Assembly: GCF_001477625.1 (NCBI RefSeq)
Contig: NZ_CP013692.1
Span: forward strand, 1-64,000
Direction of reading: 5' to 3'
Source: Paucibacter sp. KCTC 42545
GTDB taxonomy: Bacteria; Pseudomonadota; Gammaproteobacteria; Burkholderiales; Burkholderiaceae_C
Length of the DNA: 64,000 nucleotides
Shown: positions 8,593-16,680 of the stretch, one piece after another
Layout: every line of letters begins with the position of its first letter
How positions within the stretch are numbered: the first letter of the stretch is position 1
Translations under genes and position numbers: made by a program
The notes under the pieces: generated by a model
What the model was told of the DNA's origin: nothing
The model's database searches: none
Seen by the model: the letters and a program-made list of their open reading frames with translations, nothing else

Positions 8593-9433
8593 GCAAGAGA
8601 TTCAGGGTGGCTTGGTTGCCGAGCTTGAGCAGGTCGGCAATCTCGCAGACGTCATCGGGAACGGCCTCGTTGTCCCAACCGTCCGCCGTGTGGCGCGCCA
8701 CGCGGATGGCCAGCTTGACGCATTGCACCTGTGGGTCGTGCTCGCGCGTGTCGTCGATGATGTTTTGCAGCAGCTCCGGCAGATGCCACTCGCGCAGCAA
8801 GGCGCGCTCCAGATCAGCCAGCTCGATATTGAGCACCTGGCGCTGCACCTCGGCGCTGCGCAGCTGCGGGTTGGCCAATTGGCGACGGCGCATCTCTTGC
8901 GCCAACTCGGGCGCATGCACCCACAGCAGCATTTCGGCGAAGTCGTGCAAAAGCGCGGCGCTGTGAATCACCGGCGCATCCGGGTCGAGCCGGTGCACCG
9001 CAAAGCTCAAGGCCATGTGGGCGGCACGATCGGCGCGGCGCAGCACACGCTGCAAGCCTTCCAGCGCCCAGGGCTGCAGGGCCAGGCGCTCCTCCACCAC
9101 CGCTTGCGGGCCGAAGGCGCGGAAGAAGGGCGTGATGCCCATCAGCACCAGGGCCGCGATGACGGTCTCGGCATCGGTCTGCACATGGCTCGAAGCCTGG
9201 CCAGCACGTTGCTGGGCCACATGGGCCAGCACCTTCAAGCTCATCAGCGGGTCGCTGCCCATCATTTCGCCGAGGTTGTTGGCATCGGCCGCATCCTCGT
9301 TGGCGCGCATCAGCTCGAGGTGATCGGCGGTTTCGGCCAGCACCGGAATTTCAGTGGCACTGAAAAATGCCACCCAACTGGCCAGGTCCGGCAGGGCCTG
9401 GCGCAAGGGTGGCAAGGGAAGAGGATCTGACAT
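8579..9433 (-). CDS. HDOD domain protein
   Basis: The protein of about 284 residues shows the HDOD layout. LGEMMGSDPLMSLKVLAHV lies in the first third, followed by VIAALVLMGI. HSAALLHDFAEMLLW is the degenerate HD motif that lacks a full metal-binding set. HDOD proteins are signalling or regulatory proteins without proven catalysis, often linked to c-di-GMP or stress signalling. I prefer the ATG at 9433 (MSDPL) over one 33 bases upstream. It runs into the methyltransferase gene on the same strand. Confidence 0.85.
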   Translation of the reverse strand: MSDPLPLPPLRQALPDLASWVAFFSATEIPVLAETADHLELMRANEDAADANNLGEMMGSDPLMSLKVLAHVAQQRAGQASSHVQTDAETVIAALVLMGITPFFRAFGPQAVVEERLALQPWALEGLQRVLRRADRAAHMALSFAVHRLDPDAPVIHSAALLHDFAEMLLWVHAPELAQEMRRRQLANPQLRSAEVQRQVLNIELADLERALLREWHLPELLQNIIDDTREHDPQVQCVKLAIRVARHTADGWDNEAVPDDVCEIADLLKLGNQATLNLLHEFD

Positions 9434-9521
9434 GGCGGTGATGTCCCGGGCGGCGATGCTGCGCATATGTTGAATGCGTCATCCTATCGCGGCCTCACCT
9501 GCGCCGGATCACGACCGCCAG

Positions 9522-9899
9522 CTAGAGCATTTGATGCGCGTGGGCTGCCATGGCTTCACGCAAGAATCTCACCATATTCGGGTGGTAGCTGTTGTGGAAG
9601 TTGCGCATCTCGGTGTTCTCAGCATAGAACAAAGCCATACCGATGTAAGCCTGTTTGCTGGGGCGGAAGAAGCGGCTGGCAATGGCGTAGTGCTGGGCCA
9701 TCAGCGCCTGAACCTCATCCGCTTGGGCGGGGCTGCGGTCCACCAGCTGGGCCAGCCGTTGGTAGAGCGCGTCCCAGTCGGCATGCGCTTGGCGCTTGTC
9801 GACATGGGACCACTGCGCGGTGCTGGCCAGTGAGTGGTTTTGTTCCTCGATCAAGGCCTGGCGGCATTGATCGAGTTCCTCGGCATAGGAGTTTTGCAT
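9522..9899 (-). CDS. Stand-alone TipAS antibiotic-recognition domain protein
   Basis: The 125-residue protein consists almost only of a TipAS-type domain. It has W-x2-LYQRLAQLVDRSP, VQALMAQHY, FFRPSKQAYIGMALFYAENTEMR and a C-terminal SYHPNMVRFLREAM. In TipA, SkgA and Mta this all-helical domain follows a MerR helix-turn-helix and binds thiopeptide or other drugs. Here there is no DNA-binding part and the start (MQNSYAEEL) leaves no room for one. Stand-alone TipAS proteins such as AlbA sequester a drug; that role here is an inference. It shares orientation with the two small genes at 9931-10449. Confidence 0.75.
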   Translation of the reverse strand: MQNSYAEELDQCRQALIEEQNHSLASTAQWSHVDKRQAHADWDALYQRLAQLVDRSPAQADEVQALMAQHYAIASRFFRPSKQAYIGMALFYAENTEMRNFHNSYHPNMVRFLREAMAAHAHQML

Positions 9900-9930
9900 C
9901 GCCTTCTTGATAGGTCCGTTTGGGTTTGCT

Positions 9931-10200
9931 TCACAGCCGCGTCACGCCAGGCAAGGTGCCCAGCAAATGGCCATCCACATACAGCGCGCCTTCGGGGGCG
10001 GCGGCCTCGCTGTAGAACTCCAGCTCGGGCTTGCCGCGGCGGCCGCCGCGGTGCAGGCGCTGCAGCCGACAGGCCAGGCGGGTCAGCAAGGCGCTGGCCC
10101 ACAGCAAGGTAGTGACCAGGCGCAGGCGCCAGGCTTGGTGGGTGATGAGGCAGCTCTCGCGGCTGTCGTGAGCGCCGTGCAAGTCTCTCAATCTCAACAT
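9931..10200 (-). CDS. Small protein of unknown function with one hydrophobic segment
   Basis: The 89-residue frame is preceded by a strong ribosome binding site (CAGGAGAAGAATC before ATG), so I take it as real. Residues about 27-47 (RLVTTLLWASALLTRLAC) could form a membrane helix. A basic stretch (RLHRGGRRGK) follows, then a compact tail with YVDGHLLGTLPGVTRL. I do not recognise a named family. It lies 48 bases downstream of another small gene on the same strand and 31 bases upstream of the TipAS gene, so the three are probably co-transcribed. Confidence 0.6.
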   Translation of the reverse strand: MLRLRDLHGAHDSRESCLITHQAWRLRLVTTLLWASALLTRLACRLQRLHRGGRRGKPELEFYSEAAAPEGALYVDGHLLGTLPGVTRL

Positions 10201-10248
10201 GATTCTTCTCCTGAGGCGGTGAGCGCTTGCCGCACCGCGTGATTGGCG

Positions 10249-10449
10249 TCAGGGACAGCGGTCGGGCCGGCCCAGGGCTTCAATTTGTTGGCGCAGCTCA
10301 ATCTGCGCGCGTTGGCGTTTGGCCGCCTGGCTGCTGCCATGGCGGCCGGCCTGGCGCATCAGCGCCGGGGCCACCAGGGGATTTCGCGGCTTGCGCAGCT
10401 TGAGCAAGGCAGGGCCGCCCAAGGGGCGTGGAGAGGTGAACTGAGGCAT
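10249..10449 (-). CDS. Small basic protein of unknown function
   Basis: The frame of about 66 residues is very basic (LRKPRNPLVAPALMRQAGRHGSSQAAKRQRAQIEL), which suggests nucleic acid binding or a disordered protein. I chose the ATG at 10449 because AAAGGAA lies 8 bases upstream; an in-frame ATG at 10470 would bury that site. It is the first gene after the long inverted repeat at 10657-10700, which overlaps a plausible promoter reading this way. No family is assigned with confidence. Confidence 0.55.
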   Translation of the reverse strand: MPQFTSPRPLGGPALLKLRKPRNPLVAPALMRQAGRHGSSQAAKRQRAQIELRQQIEALGRPDRCP

Positions 10450-10656
10450 GGCAAATTCCTTTTCAGGCAATGCAGCGGCGCAACTGCAGCGCGGCAGCGT
10501 GTTTCAAGAGATCAGGACGAGAGAGCGAAAAGCGCAGGCCATGCCGCGGCTGAACCGGGGGTATCGGCGAGATGGCGTGCGGTCAATGCGGCACTCAGAA
10601 CAGAGCGCAGCGGGTGTTGCTGGGATGGCGCGACTTCGTTGCGATGTGCGTCATCA

Positions 10657-10700
10657 CAACTTGCGCAAATGATAAACGTTTGTTTATCTTACGCAAGTTG
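10657..10700. promoter_or_regulatory. Long AT-rich inverted repeat, probable operator and promoter
   Basis: CAACTTGCG (10657-10665) matches the reverse complement of CGCAAGTTG (10692-10700). Inside it GATAAAC (10671-10677) matches GTTTATC (10682-10688), so each arm is about 20 bases with a small indel. On the minus strand TTGCGT, 16 bases and TATCAT make a plausible sigma-70 promoter lying inside the repeat and pointing at the small genes 10449-9931. Nothing else within several kilobases is so AT-rich. It lies just 3' of the XRE-like gene, whose product is an obvious candidate to bind it (inference). Confidence 0.6.
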
Positions 10701-10733
10701 TATTTATCACAAAGTGCTGGCGCTGGTTTTGAC

Positions 10734-11330
10734 CTAGCGCTTCTTTGGCTTGAGTGGCGCGATGCCTTGTTGCAAGCGTCGCCACTCGTCCAGTTCGGCG
10801 GCACCGCCTGCAGGTGCTGCGGTGCCGGGCGCCGCGATGCCCTTGGCCAGGGCCTTCACAGGCGTTGGCTTGGGCGACGGTGGGGCAGCCGGCGTGGCCG
10901 CAGGCGGCGTCAGCACCTCGCCCAGCAGGTCCAGCAAACGGGTGCGGGCGCGTTGCGGATGGCGGCGGTAGTAGGTCAGAACCAGGCCGACGATAAAGCG
11001 TTCATCATCATCCTGGGGCAGGCTAGGCATCTCCTCCTGGGCTGCAATTTTTCCCGCTGGCGGGGTGGCCTGGGGCTGGTCCATCCAGTAGGGCGGCTTG
11101 TGAAACAGCTGCTCAAACTGGCGCGCCAGGCGTTCGCCGATCTGGCGTGAGCGGCTCTTGATCTGGCTCCAGTAGCTGGGTTGGATCTGCAAACGTTCGG
11201 CGAAGCGCCGCTCCAGCCCGCGCAGGGTGGCCGGGTCGGGGTGCTTGACGGAGAGGGCAACGAATTCTTCGAATAGGCGCATCGCGTTGTCCAAACGGAC
11301 TTGCGCGACGTCCACGGGGGAGGAGGTCAT
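10734..11330 (-). CDS. XRE-like helix-turn-helix protein
   Basis: The protein of about 198 residues has a lambda-repressor-like helical region near its N-terminus. FAERLQIQPSYWSQIKSRSRQIGERLARQFEQLF resembles a Cro/C1 fold with a YWSQIK recognition helix, followed by KPPYWMDQP. A proline- and alanine-rich linker and a basic tail ending PLKPKKR follow. I prefer the ATG at 11330 over one 24 bases upstream. The inverted repeat at 10657-10700 lies immediately downstream, in front of the next genes on this strand, so the protein may regulate them. Target and effector are unknown. Confidence 0.65.
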   Translation of the reverse strand: MTSSPVDVAQVRLDNAMRLFEEFVALSVKHPDPATLRGLERRFAERLQIQPSYWSQIKSRSRQIGERLARQFEQLFHKPPYWMDQPQATPPAGKIAAQEEMPSLPQDDDERFIVGLVLTYYRRHPQRARTRLLDLLGEVLTPPAATPAAPPSPKPTPVKALAKGIAAPGTAAPAGGAAELDEWRRLQQGIAPLKPKKR

Positions 11331-11484
11331 GCCCCAATGATAAAGCGAGGACATGCTGCGGCGCTGCGGCAGGTGCTTTCCGGGATCAGGTCAAGGCAGG
11401 GCCAAGGCCTGATGAAGTACCGCCAACGAGAGGCCTGGCCGCCGTCCCTCCGCGCCATTGCGGCGCTGCGCTGGCGCACTCGGC

Positions 11485-13560
11485 CTACTCTTCCTCGCTG
11501 ACCTTGTGCGCCGCCATCAGGGCCGCTTGCGTATTCGGCGGCACAGGCTCGTAATGCGATAACTCAACGGTGTAGCGGCCCTGGCCGCTGGTCATGGCAT
11601 TGAGTCGGGTCTGGTAGCTGGACAGCTCGGCCAGCGGTGCCAGGCCCTGCACGATGATGCGATCAGGTACCGGGTTGCGTGTGCCATTGACTTGGCCGCG
11701 CCGCGCCGCGAGGTCGCCGGTGATGTCGCCAATTGCGGCGGCCGGTGTGGTGATCTCTAGCGTCACCATCGGCTCCAGCACCAGCGGGCGGGCTTCGCGC
11801 ACGGCCACCATCAGGGCGCGTTTTCCCGCGGTGACGAAGGCGATTTCCTTGCTGTCCACCGAATGGTGTTTGCCGTCGAACACGGTGACGCGCAAGTCCA
11901 CCAGCGGGTAGCCCGCCACCACGCCTGCCGCGAGGCCAGCGCGCACGCCTTTCTCAACCGCCGGCATGAATTGGCCAGGGATGGTGCCGCCTTTGACCGC
12001 ATCCACGAACTCAAAGCCGCCGCCGCGCGGCAAGGGCTCGATGCGCAGATAGACCTCGCCAAACTGGCCGGCCCCGCCGCTTTGCTTTTTGTGGCGGTAA
12101 TGGCCTTCGGCCGCTGCCGCAATGGTTTCGCGGTAGGCCACCCGTGGCGGGTGGGTGATGACTTCGAAGCGGTAGCTCTCACGCAGGCGTTCCAGCAGCA
12201 TGCGCAGATGTAAGCCGCCCAGGCCGAAGATGACGGTCTCGCCGGTCTGGCCGTCGCGATCGATCTTCAGGCAAGGGTCTTCCTCGGCCAGGCGGTGCAG
12301 GGTCTCCCACAGGCGCTGCTCGTCGCCATGGCGGGCCGGCGCGATGGCCAGGCCGTGCACAGGTTGCGGGAACTCCAGCGGGGCGAGGTGGATGTGCTCG
12401 TCCTCGGGCGCGTCATGCAGCACGGCGTCGTAAACCAATTCATCGATCTTGGCCACGGCGCACAACTCGCCCGGCAGCACCCGGTCCACCTCGATGTGCT
12501 TGGCGCCTTGCAAAAGGAAGAGGTGGCCGATGCGCACCGGCTTGCGCGCATGGCCGACGAAGAGCTGGCTGTTGCGGCTCAGCGTGCCCTGGTGCACCCG
12601 CAACATGCCGAGCTTGCCCAGATATGGGTCAGAGTTGACCTTGAACACATGGGCCAACACATGGGCGCCGGGCTCGGGTCGCAGCACCAGGGCTTCGGCG
12701 TCCGCGCCTTCGCCACGCACAAAGCGGGCCGGGTTGCCCTCGGCCGGGTTGGGCAGCAGGTGGCCGATGATGGCCAGCAACTCCGCCACGCCCGCGCCGC
12801 TGCGCGCCGAGGTGAAGCAGACGGGGATCAGATGGCCCTCACGCAGAGCCTGCTCCAGCGGTTCGTGCAACTCGCGCGGATCCACATCGCCATCGTTGAG
12901 GTAGCGGTCAACAAAGGCGGCATCCACCTCCACCACTTGCTCCACCAGCGCGCGGTGAGCCTCGGCGACGCTGGAGAAATCGGCCGCGCCGCTGCTGGCG
13001 AAAAAGCAATCCTGCACGCGGCGCCCGCCATCGGCCGGCAAATTGAGTGGCAGGCATTCGCGCCCGAACACTTCTTGCAATTGCGCCAGCAGGGCCGGCA
13101 GGTTCAGCTCGGCCGCATCGATCTTGTTGATCGCAATCAACCGGCACAGGCCGCGCTGGCCGGCCGCTTCCAGCATGCGCGAGGCCATCAACTCCAGGCC
13201 GTTCTGCGCGTTGATGACGATCACCGCCGAGTCCACCGCTTCCAGCGCGGGCAGAGATTGGCCGATGAAGTCGGGCGCACCGGGGGTGTCGATGGCGTGG
13301 ATGCGCAGGCCGGCGTGATCCATGTGGACCAGGCTGGCATAGAGCGAGTGCTGCAGGCGACGCTCCAGCGCATCGAAGTCGCTGACCGTGTTGCCGCGCT
13401 CGACCGTGCCTGCCTGCGCGATCACGCCGCTGTGTTGCAGCAAGGCCTCCAGCAGCGTGGTCTTGCCCGAGGCCGCTGCCCCGAGCAGGGCCAGGCTGCG
13501 GATGCCGCTCACATCAGCAGGCGAGGGCGCCTGCGCTGCACTGGAAAGAGGGCTGGGCAT
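11485..13560 (-). CDS. Elongation factor G-like GTPase
   Basis: The 691-residue protein has the EF-G domain order: GTPase, beta-barrel, domain IV (YRHKKQSGGAGQFGEVYLR) and a C-terminal domain (YQTRLNAMTSGQGRYTVELSHYEPVP). The P-loop GAAASGKT is at residues 27-34 and NKID at 145-148. The switch II motif reads DTPGAPDF instead of DTPGHVDF, so the histidine needed for fast GTP hydrolysis is replaced. This is usual for the EF-G-like paralogue group, not for the main translocase. Its exact role in translation is not established. The canonical fusA is not in this window. Confidence 0.88.
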   Translation of the reverse strand: MPSPLSSAAQAPSPADVSGIRSLALLGAAASGKTTLLEALLQHSGVIAQAGTVERGNTVSDFDALERRLQHSLYASLVHMDHAGLRIHAIDTPGAPDFIGQSLPALEAVDSAVIVINAQNGLELMASRMLEAAGQRGLCRLIAINKIDAAELNLPALLAQLQEVFGRECLPLNLPADGGRRVQDCFFASSGAADFSSVAEAHRALVEQVVEVDAAFVDRYLNDGDVDPRELHEPLEQALREGHLIPVCFTSARSGAGVAELLAIIGHLLPNPAEGNPARFVRGEGADAEALVLRPEPGAHVLAHVFKVNSDPYLGKLGMLRVHQGTLSRNSQLFVGHARKPVRIGHLFLLQGAKHIEVDRVLPGELCAVAKIDELVYDAVLHDAPEDEHIHLAPLEFPQPVHGLAIAPARHGDEQRLWETLHRLAEEDPCLKIDRDGQTGETVIFGLGGLHLRMLLERLRESYRFEVITHPPRVAYRETIAAAAEGHYRHKKQSGGAGQFGEVYLRIEPLPRGGGFEFVDAVKGGTIPGQFMPAVEKGVRAGLAAGVVAGYPLVDLRVTVFDGKHHSVDSKEIAFVTAGKRALMVAVREARPLVLEPMVTLEITTPAAAIGDITGDLAARRGQVNGTRNPVPDRIIVQGLAPLAELSSYQTRLNAMTSGQGRYTVELSHYEPVPPNTQAALMAAHKVSEEE

Positions 13561-13785
13561 GGGCGGCTCCTTTTTGCTGGCATCACGGTGTTGCGGTCGA
13601 ACGCCCCAGCGTAAGTGAAGCCTTGCGGGCTTTCAAGCCCCATTTCGCAAGTCGCTGTTCGCTCACGGATCGGCGCGCTCATCCACGCAGCCCCGGCCCG
13701 CCGGCTGCGGTGATGTGCCTTCACTTCGGCCCTCTTGCGGCCTCCATGTTGACGGTGAACGTCGGCAATCGGCCCGGCGTGCGGT

Positions 13786-14271
13786 CTACTTGAGCGGGAT
13801 GGGGCTGGCTTTGTCCACCGGCACGGCCGTCACGCTGTTTTGCGGTGAGCCTTCGATGACGCGGTCGGAGTAGCTCAGGTAGACCAGGGTGTTGCGTTTG
13901 GCGTCAACCATGCGCACCACGCGCAGGCGCTTGAACACCAGCGAGGCGCGCTCGCTGAACACCTCTTCTTGCTTGGGCAAGGGCTTGGCGAAGCTGATGG
14001 TGCCGGTCTGGCGGCAGGCGATGGAGGCCTCGGACTTGTCTTCCGCCAGCCCCAGGGCTCCCGAAACGCCGCCGGTCTTGGCGCGGGACACATAGCAGGT
14101 GACGCCTGGCACCTTGGGGTCGTCGTAGGCGGTGACCACGATTTTGTGATCCGGGCCAATCAGCTTGAACACGGTGTCGACTTCGCCCACTGGGTCGGCG
14201 CGCAGGCTGGGGGCGGCCGTCAGCAGCAAGGCGGCGGCCACGGCAAGCAAGGAAGGGAATGCGTGTTTCAT
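13786..14271 (-). CDS. creA: CreA family periplasmic protein
   Basis: The 161-residue protein begins with a clear signal peptide (residues 1-25, ending in SLRA) and continues with the CreA core. The core includes [39 protein letters not shown] and the cysteine motif [10 protein letters not shown]. Family function is unknown; despite the name it is not a carbon regulator. The two cysteines may form a disulfide in the periplasm. It is divergent from the transporter gene at 14341, with about 70 bases between them. Confidence 0.92.
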   Translation of the reverse strand: MKHAFPSLLAVAAALLLTAAPSLRADPVGEVDTVFKLIGPDHKIVVTAYDDPKVPGVTCYVSRAKTGGVSGALGLAEDKSEASIACRQTGTISFAKPLPKQEEVFSERASLVFKRLRVVRMVDAKRNTLVYLSYSDRVIEGSPQNSVTAVPVDKASPIPLK

Positions 14272-14340
14272 GGGCGGGTAAGTCTGGTCGCGGAGAGTGG
14301 GGGCAGTATCTCCGAGCGCTGCTCAAAGGTTTCAGCCTTT

Positions 14341-15963
14341 ATGCTGCGTGCCATGAGCCACCCGTCGCATGCTGTGCTGCGCGCGCCCCTGCGAGGCTGG
14401 GCGTTGTTGGGCGTTTTGGGCATTTTTGGCGTGTGGCTCTTGATGCTTTTTGGGGCGTCAGCAGCGCTCGCCGAGCCCGAGCCGCTGCGCATAGGCTCCA
14501 AGCGTTTCACGGAGAGCTACATCCTGGCCGAGGTGCTGGCGCAGACCGTGCAGGCTGGCAGTGTGGGCAGTCGGGTTGAAATCAAGCAAGGCCTGGGCAA
14601 CACAGCCATCGTTTACGCGGCCTTGCAGGCCGGCAGCATCGATATCTATCCCGAGTACTTGGGCACGGTGAACCGCGAGATTCTCAAGAACACCGGGCCC
14701 ACCGATCTCGCTACCCTGCGCGCCCAACTCAAGCCCCTGGGTTTGGGCCTGGACATTGCCCTGGGCTTCAACAACGGCTATGCCTTGGCGGTGCGCGCGG
14801 ATGTGGCGCAGCGCCTGGGTTTAACCAAGCTCTCCGATCTGGCCCATCAGCCGGGGTTGCGCCTGGGCCTCAGCAATGAGTTCATCGGCCGTGCCGACGG
14901 TTGGCCGGGCTTGGCGCAGCGCTATGGCTTGAAGCAAAAGCCGCAAGGCCTGGATCACGGCCTGGCCTTCGAAGCCATCGCGGCCGGCCAGGTGGATGTG
15001 ATCGACATCTACACCACCGACGCCAAGATCGCCCAGCAAGGCCTGCGCTTGCTGCAAGACGATGGCGCTTACTTTGCGCGTTATGACGCGATGCTGCTGT
15101 ACCGGCTGGACCTGCCGCAGCGCCACCCCGAAGCCTGGGCAAAGCTGCAAAGCCTGCGTGGCCGCATCGACGAGGCGGCGATGATCCGCATGAATGCCCA
15201 AGCGGAATTGCAGGGGCAGGGCTTTGCCGCGATTGCCAAGGAATTCCTGGCGGCTGGGCCGGCGCCTGCGCAGCCCGTACCTTCCGTCTTGCCCGGCTCT
15301 GCTGTTGCGGCCAATAGCTATTGGGCCAAGCTCACCGGCCCGGATCTGGGTCGATTGACTTGGCAGCATCTGAGCCTGGTTTTGGGTGCCGTGGGCCTGG
15401 CGGGCTTGCTGGGCATTCCCTTGGCCACCTGGGTGGCGCCGCATGCGCGGCTGCGCGGTCTTGTGCTGGGCGCCACGGGCCTGATGCAAACCGTGCCGGC
15501 GCTGGCGCTGTTGGCCGTGTTGATCTCGGCCTTCAATCAGATCGGCACCTTGCCCGCCTTGCTGGCGCTGACGCTCTATGCCTTGCTACCCATCATGCGC
15601 AATACCTGCACCGGCTTGGCCGAAGTGCCGGCAGGCTTGCGCTTGGCCGGCATGGCGATGGGTTTCACGACCTGGCAGCGCCTGCGCTTGATTGACTTGC
15701 CGCTGGCAGCGCCAGTGATCTTGGCTGGCCTGCGCACCGCCACCAGCATTGCCGTGGGCACGGCCACCATCGCCGCCTTCATCGGCGCGGGAGGCTATGG
15801 CGAACGCATCGTCACCGGCTTGGCGCTCAACGACCGCGGCTTGCTGCTGGCTGGCGCTTTGCCGGCTGCGCTGCTGGCGCTGGCGTTCGAGGGCTTGTTT
15901 GCTCTTCTTGCCCGCCAGCTGCGGCGCCCGGATCAGGCGGGCTTTTTGGCCGCACCCAGATAG
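14341..15963 (+). CDS. Glycine betaine/choline-type ABC transporter, fused binding protein and permease
   Basis: The protein of about 540 residues starts with a hydrophobic anchor or signal (WALLGVLGIFGVWLLMLFG, then ASAALAEP). A binding-protein domain of the OpuAC/OsmF type follows (IGSKRFTESYILAEVLAQ, NTAIVYAALQAGSIDIYPEYLGT, VIDIYTTDAKIAQQ). The C-terminal 200 residues form a permease with several helices and the cytoplasmic EAA-like loop (GMAMGFTTWQRLRLIDLPLAAPVILAG). Such fusions serve osmoprotectant uptake. No ATPase gene lies next to it; the closest ATPases belong to the liv operon. The start may be the ATG at 14341 or 14353. Its 3' end overlaps livF by 31 bases on the other strand. 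Confidence 0.85.
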   Translation: MLRAMSHPSHAVLRAPLRGWALLGVLGIFGVWLLMLFGASAALAEPEPLRIGSKRFTESYILAEVLAQTVQAGSVGSRVEIKQGLGNTAIVYAALQAGSIDIYPEYLGTVNREILKNTGPTDLATLRAQLKPLGLGLDIALGFNNGYALAVRADVAQRLGLTKLSDLAHQPGLRLGLSNEFIGRADGWPGLAQRYGLKQKPQGLDHGLAFEAIAAGQVDVIDIYTTDAKIAQQGLRLLQDDGAYFARYDAMLLYRLDLPQRHPEAWAKLQSLRGRIDEAAMIRMNAQAELQGQGFAAIAKEFLAAGPAPAQPVPSVLPGSAVAANSYWAKLTGPDLGRLTWQHLSLVLGAVGLAGLLGIPLATWVAPHARLRGLVLGATGLMQTVPALALLAVLISAFNQIGTLPALLALTLYALLPIMRNTCTGLAEVPAGLRLAGMAMGFTTWQRLRLIDLPLAAPVILAGLRTATSIAVGTATIAAFIGAGGYGERIVTGLALNDRGLLLAGALPAALLALAFEGLFALLARQLRRPDQAGFLAAPR

Positions 15964-16667
15964 GTTTCGATCACACGGGGGTCGCGCGCCAACTCATTGG
16001 CCGGGCCTTGCAAACCGATTTCGCCGGTCTCCAGCACATAGCCGTAGTCGGCCACTTCCAGCGCGGCGCGGGCGTTCTGCTCGATCAGCAGGATGGACAC
16101 GCCGGTATCGCGCAGGCGCGCGACGATGCGGAAAATCTCTTTCACCACCAGCGGCGCCAAGCCCAGGCTGGGCTCGTCCAGCATCAGCACGCGGGGCTGC
16201 GCCATCAGGGCGCGGCCCACGGCCAGCATTTGCCGCTCGCCGCCCGATAAGGTGCCGGCCAATTGCTCACTCCGCTCTTTCAGGCGCGGGAACAGGGCGT
16301 AGACCTTGTCCAGGCCCTCGCGCCAGTCCTGCTGGCCCAGGCGCATGGGCCGGTAGCCGCCGAGGATCAGGTTGTCTGCCACGCTCATGGTGGTGAAGAG
16401 CTCGCGCTTTTCGGGCACCAGGGCCAAGCCCTTCATCACCCGCTCTTCCAAGCCCAGGGTGCTGATGTCCTCGCCGTCCAGCAAGACCTGACCCTTGGCG
16501 GGCAGCACGCCCATCAAGGCGTTCAGCGTGGTGCTCTTGCCCGCGCCGTTGGGGCCGATCACGGTCACCACCGCGCCTTCGGGCAGGTTCAGGCTGAGAT
16601 TGCTCAGCACCTCGGCGCGGCCGTAGCCGGCGTGCAGGCCCTTCACATCAAGAAGTAATTTGCTCAT
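15933..16667 (-). CDS. livF: Branched-chain amino acid-type ABC transporter ATPase LivF
   Basis: The 244-residue ATPase has Walker [13 protein letters not shown], the signature LSGGERQMLAVGRAL, Walker B VLMLDEPSLGLAP and a late histidine-equivalent region (LLIEQNARAALEVADYGYVLETGEI) that is typical of LivF. The start is the ATG at 16667; upstream residues overlap the preceding gene. It is the third gene of a minus-strand operon with livH and a fused livM-livG. The cargo may be a branched-chain amino acid, an amide or an aromatic acid; the sequence does not decide. Confidence 0.93.
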   Translation of the reverse strand: MSKLLLDVKGLHAGYGRAEVLSNLSLNLPEGAVVTVIGPNGAGKSTTLNALMGVLPAKGQVLLDGEDISTLGLEERVMKGLALVPEKRELFTTMSVADNLILGGYRPMRLGQQDWREGLDKVYALFPRLKERSEQLAGTLSGGERQMLAVGRALMAQPRVLMLDEPSLGLAPLVVKEIFRIVARLRDTGVSILLIEQNARAALEVADYGYVLETGEIGLQGPANELARDPRVIETYLGAAKKPA

Positions 16668-16680
16668 CTGACGGTGTCTC

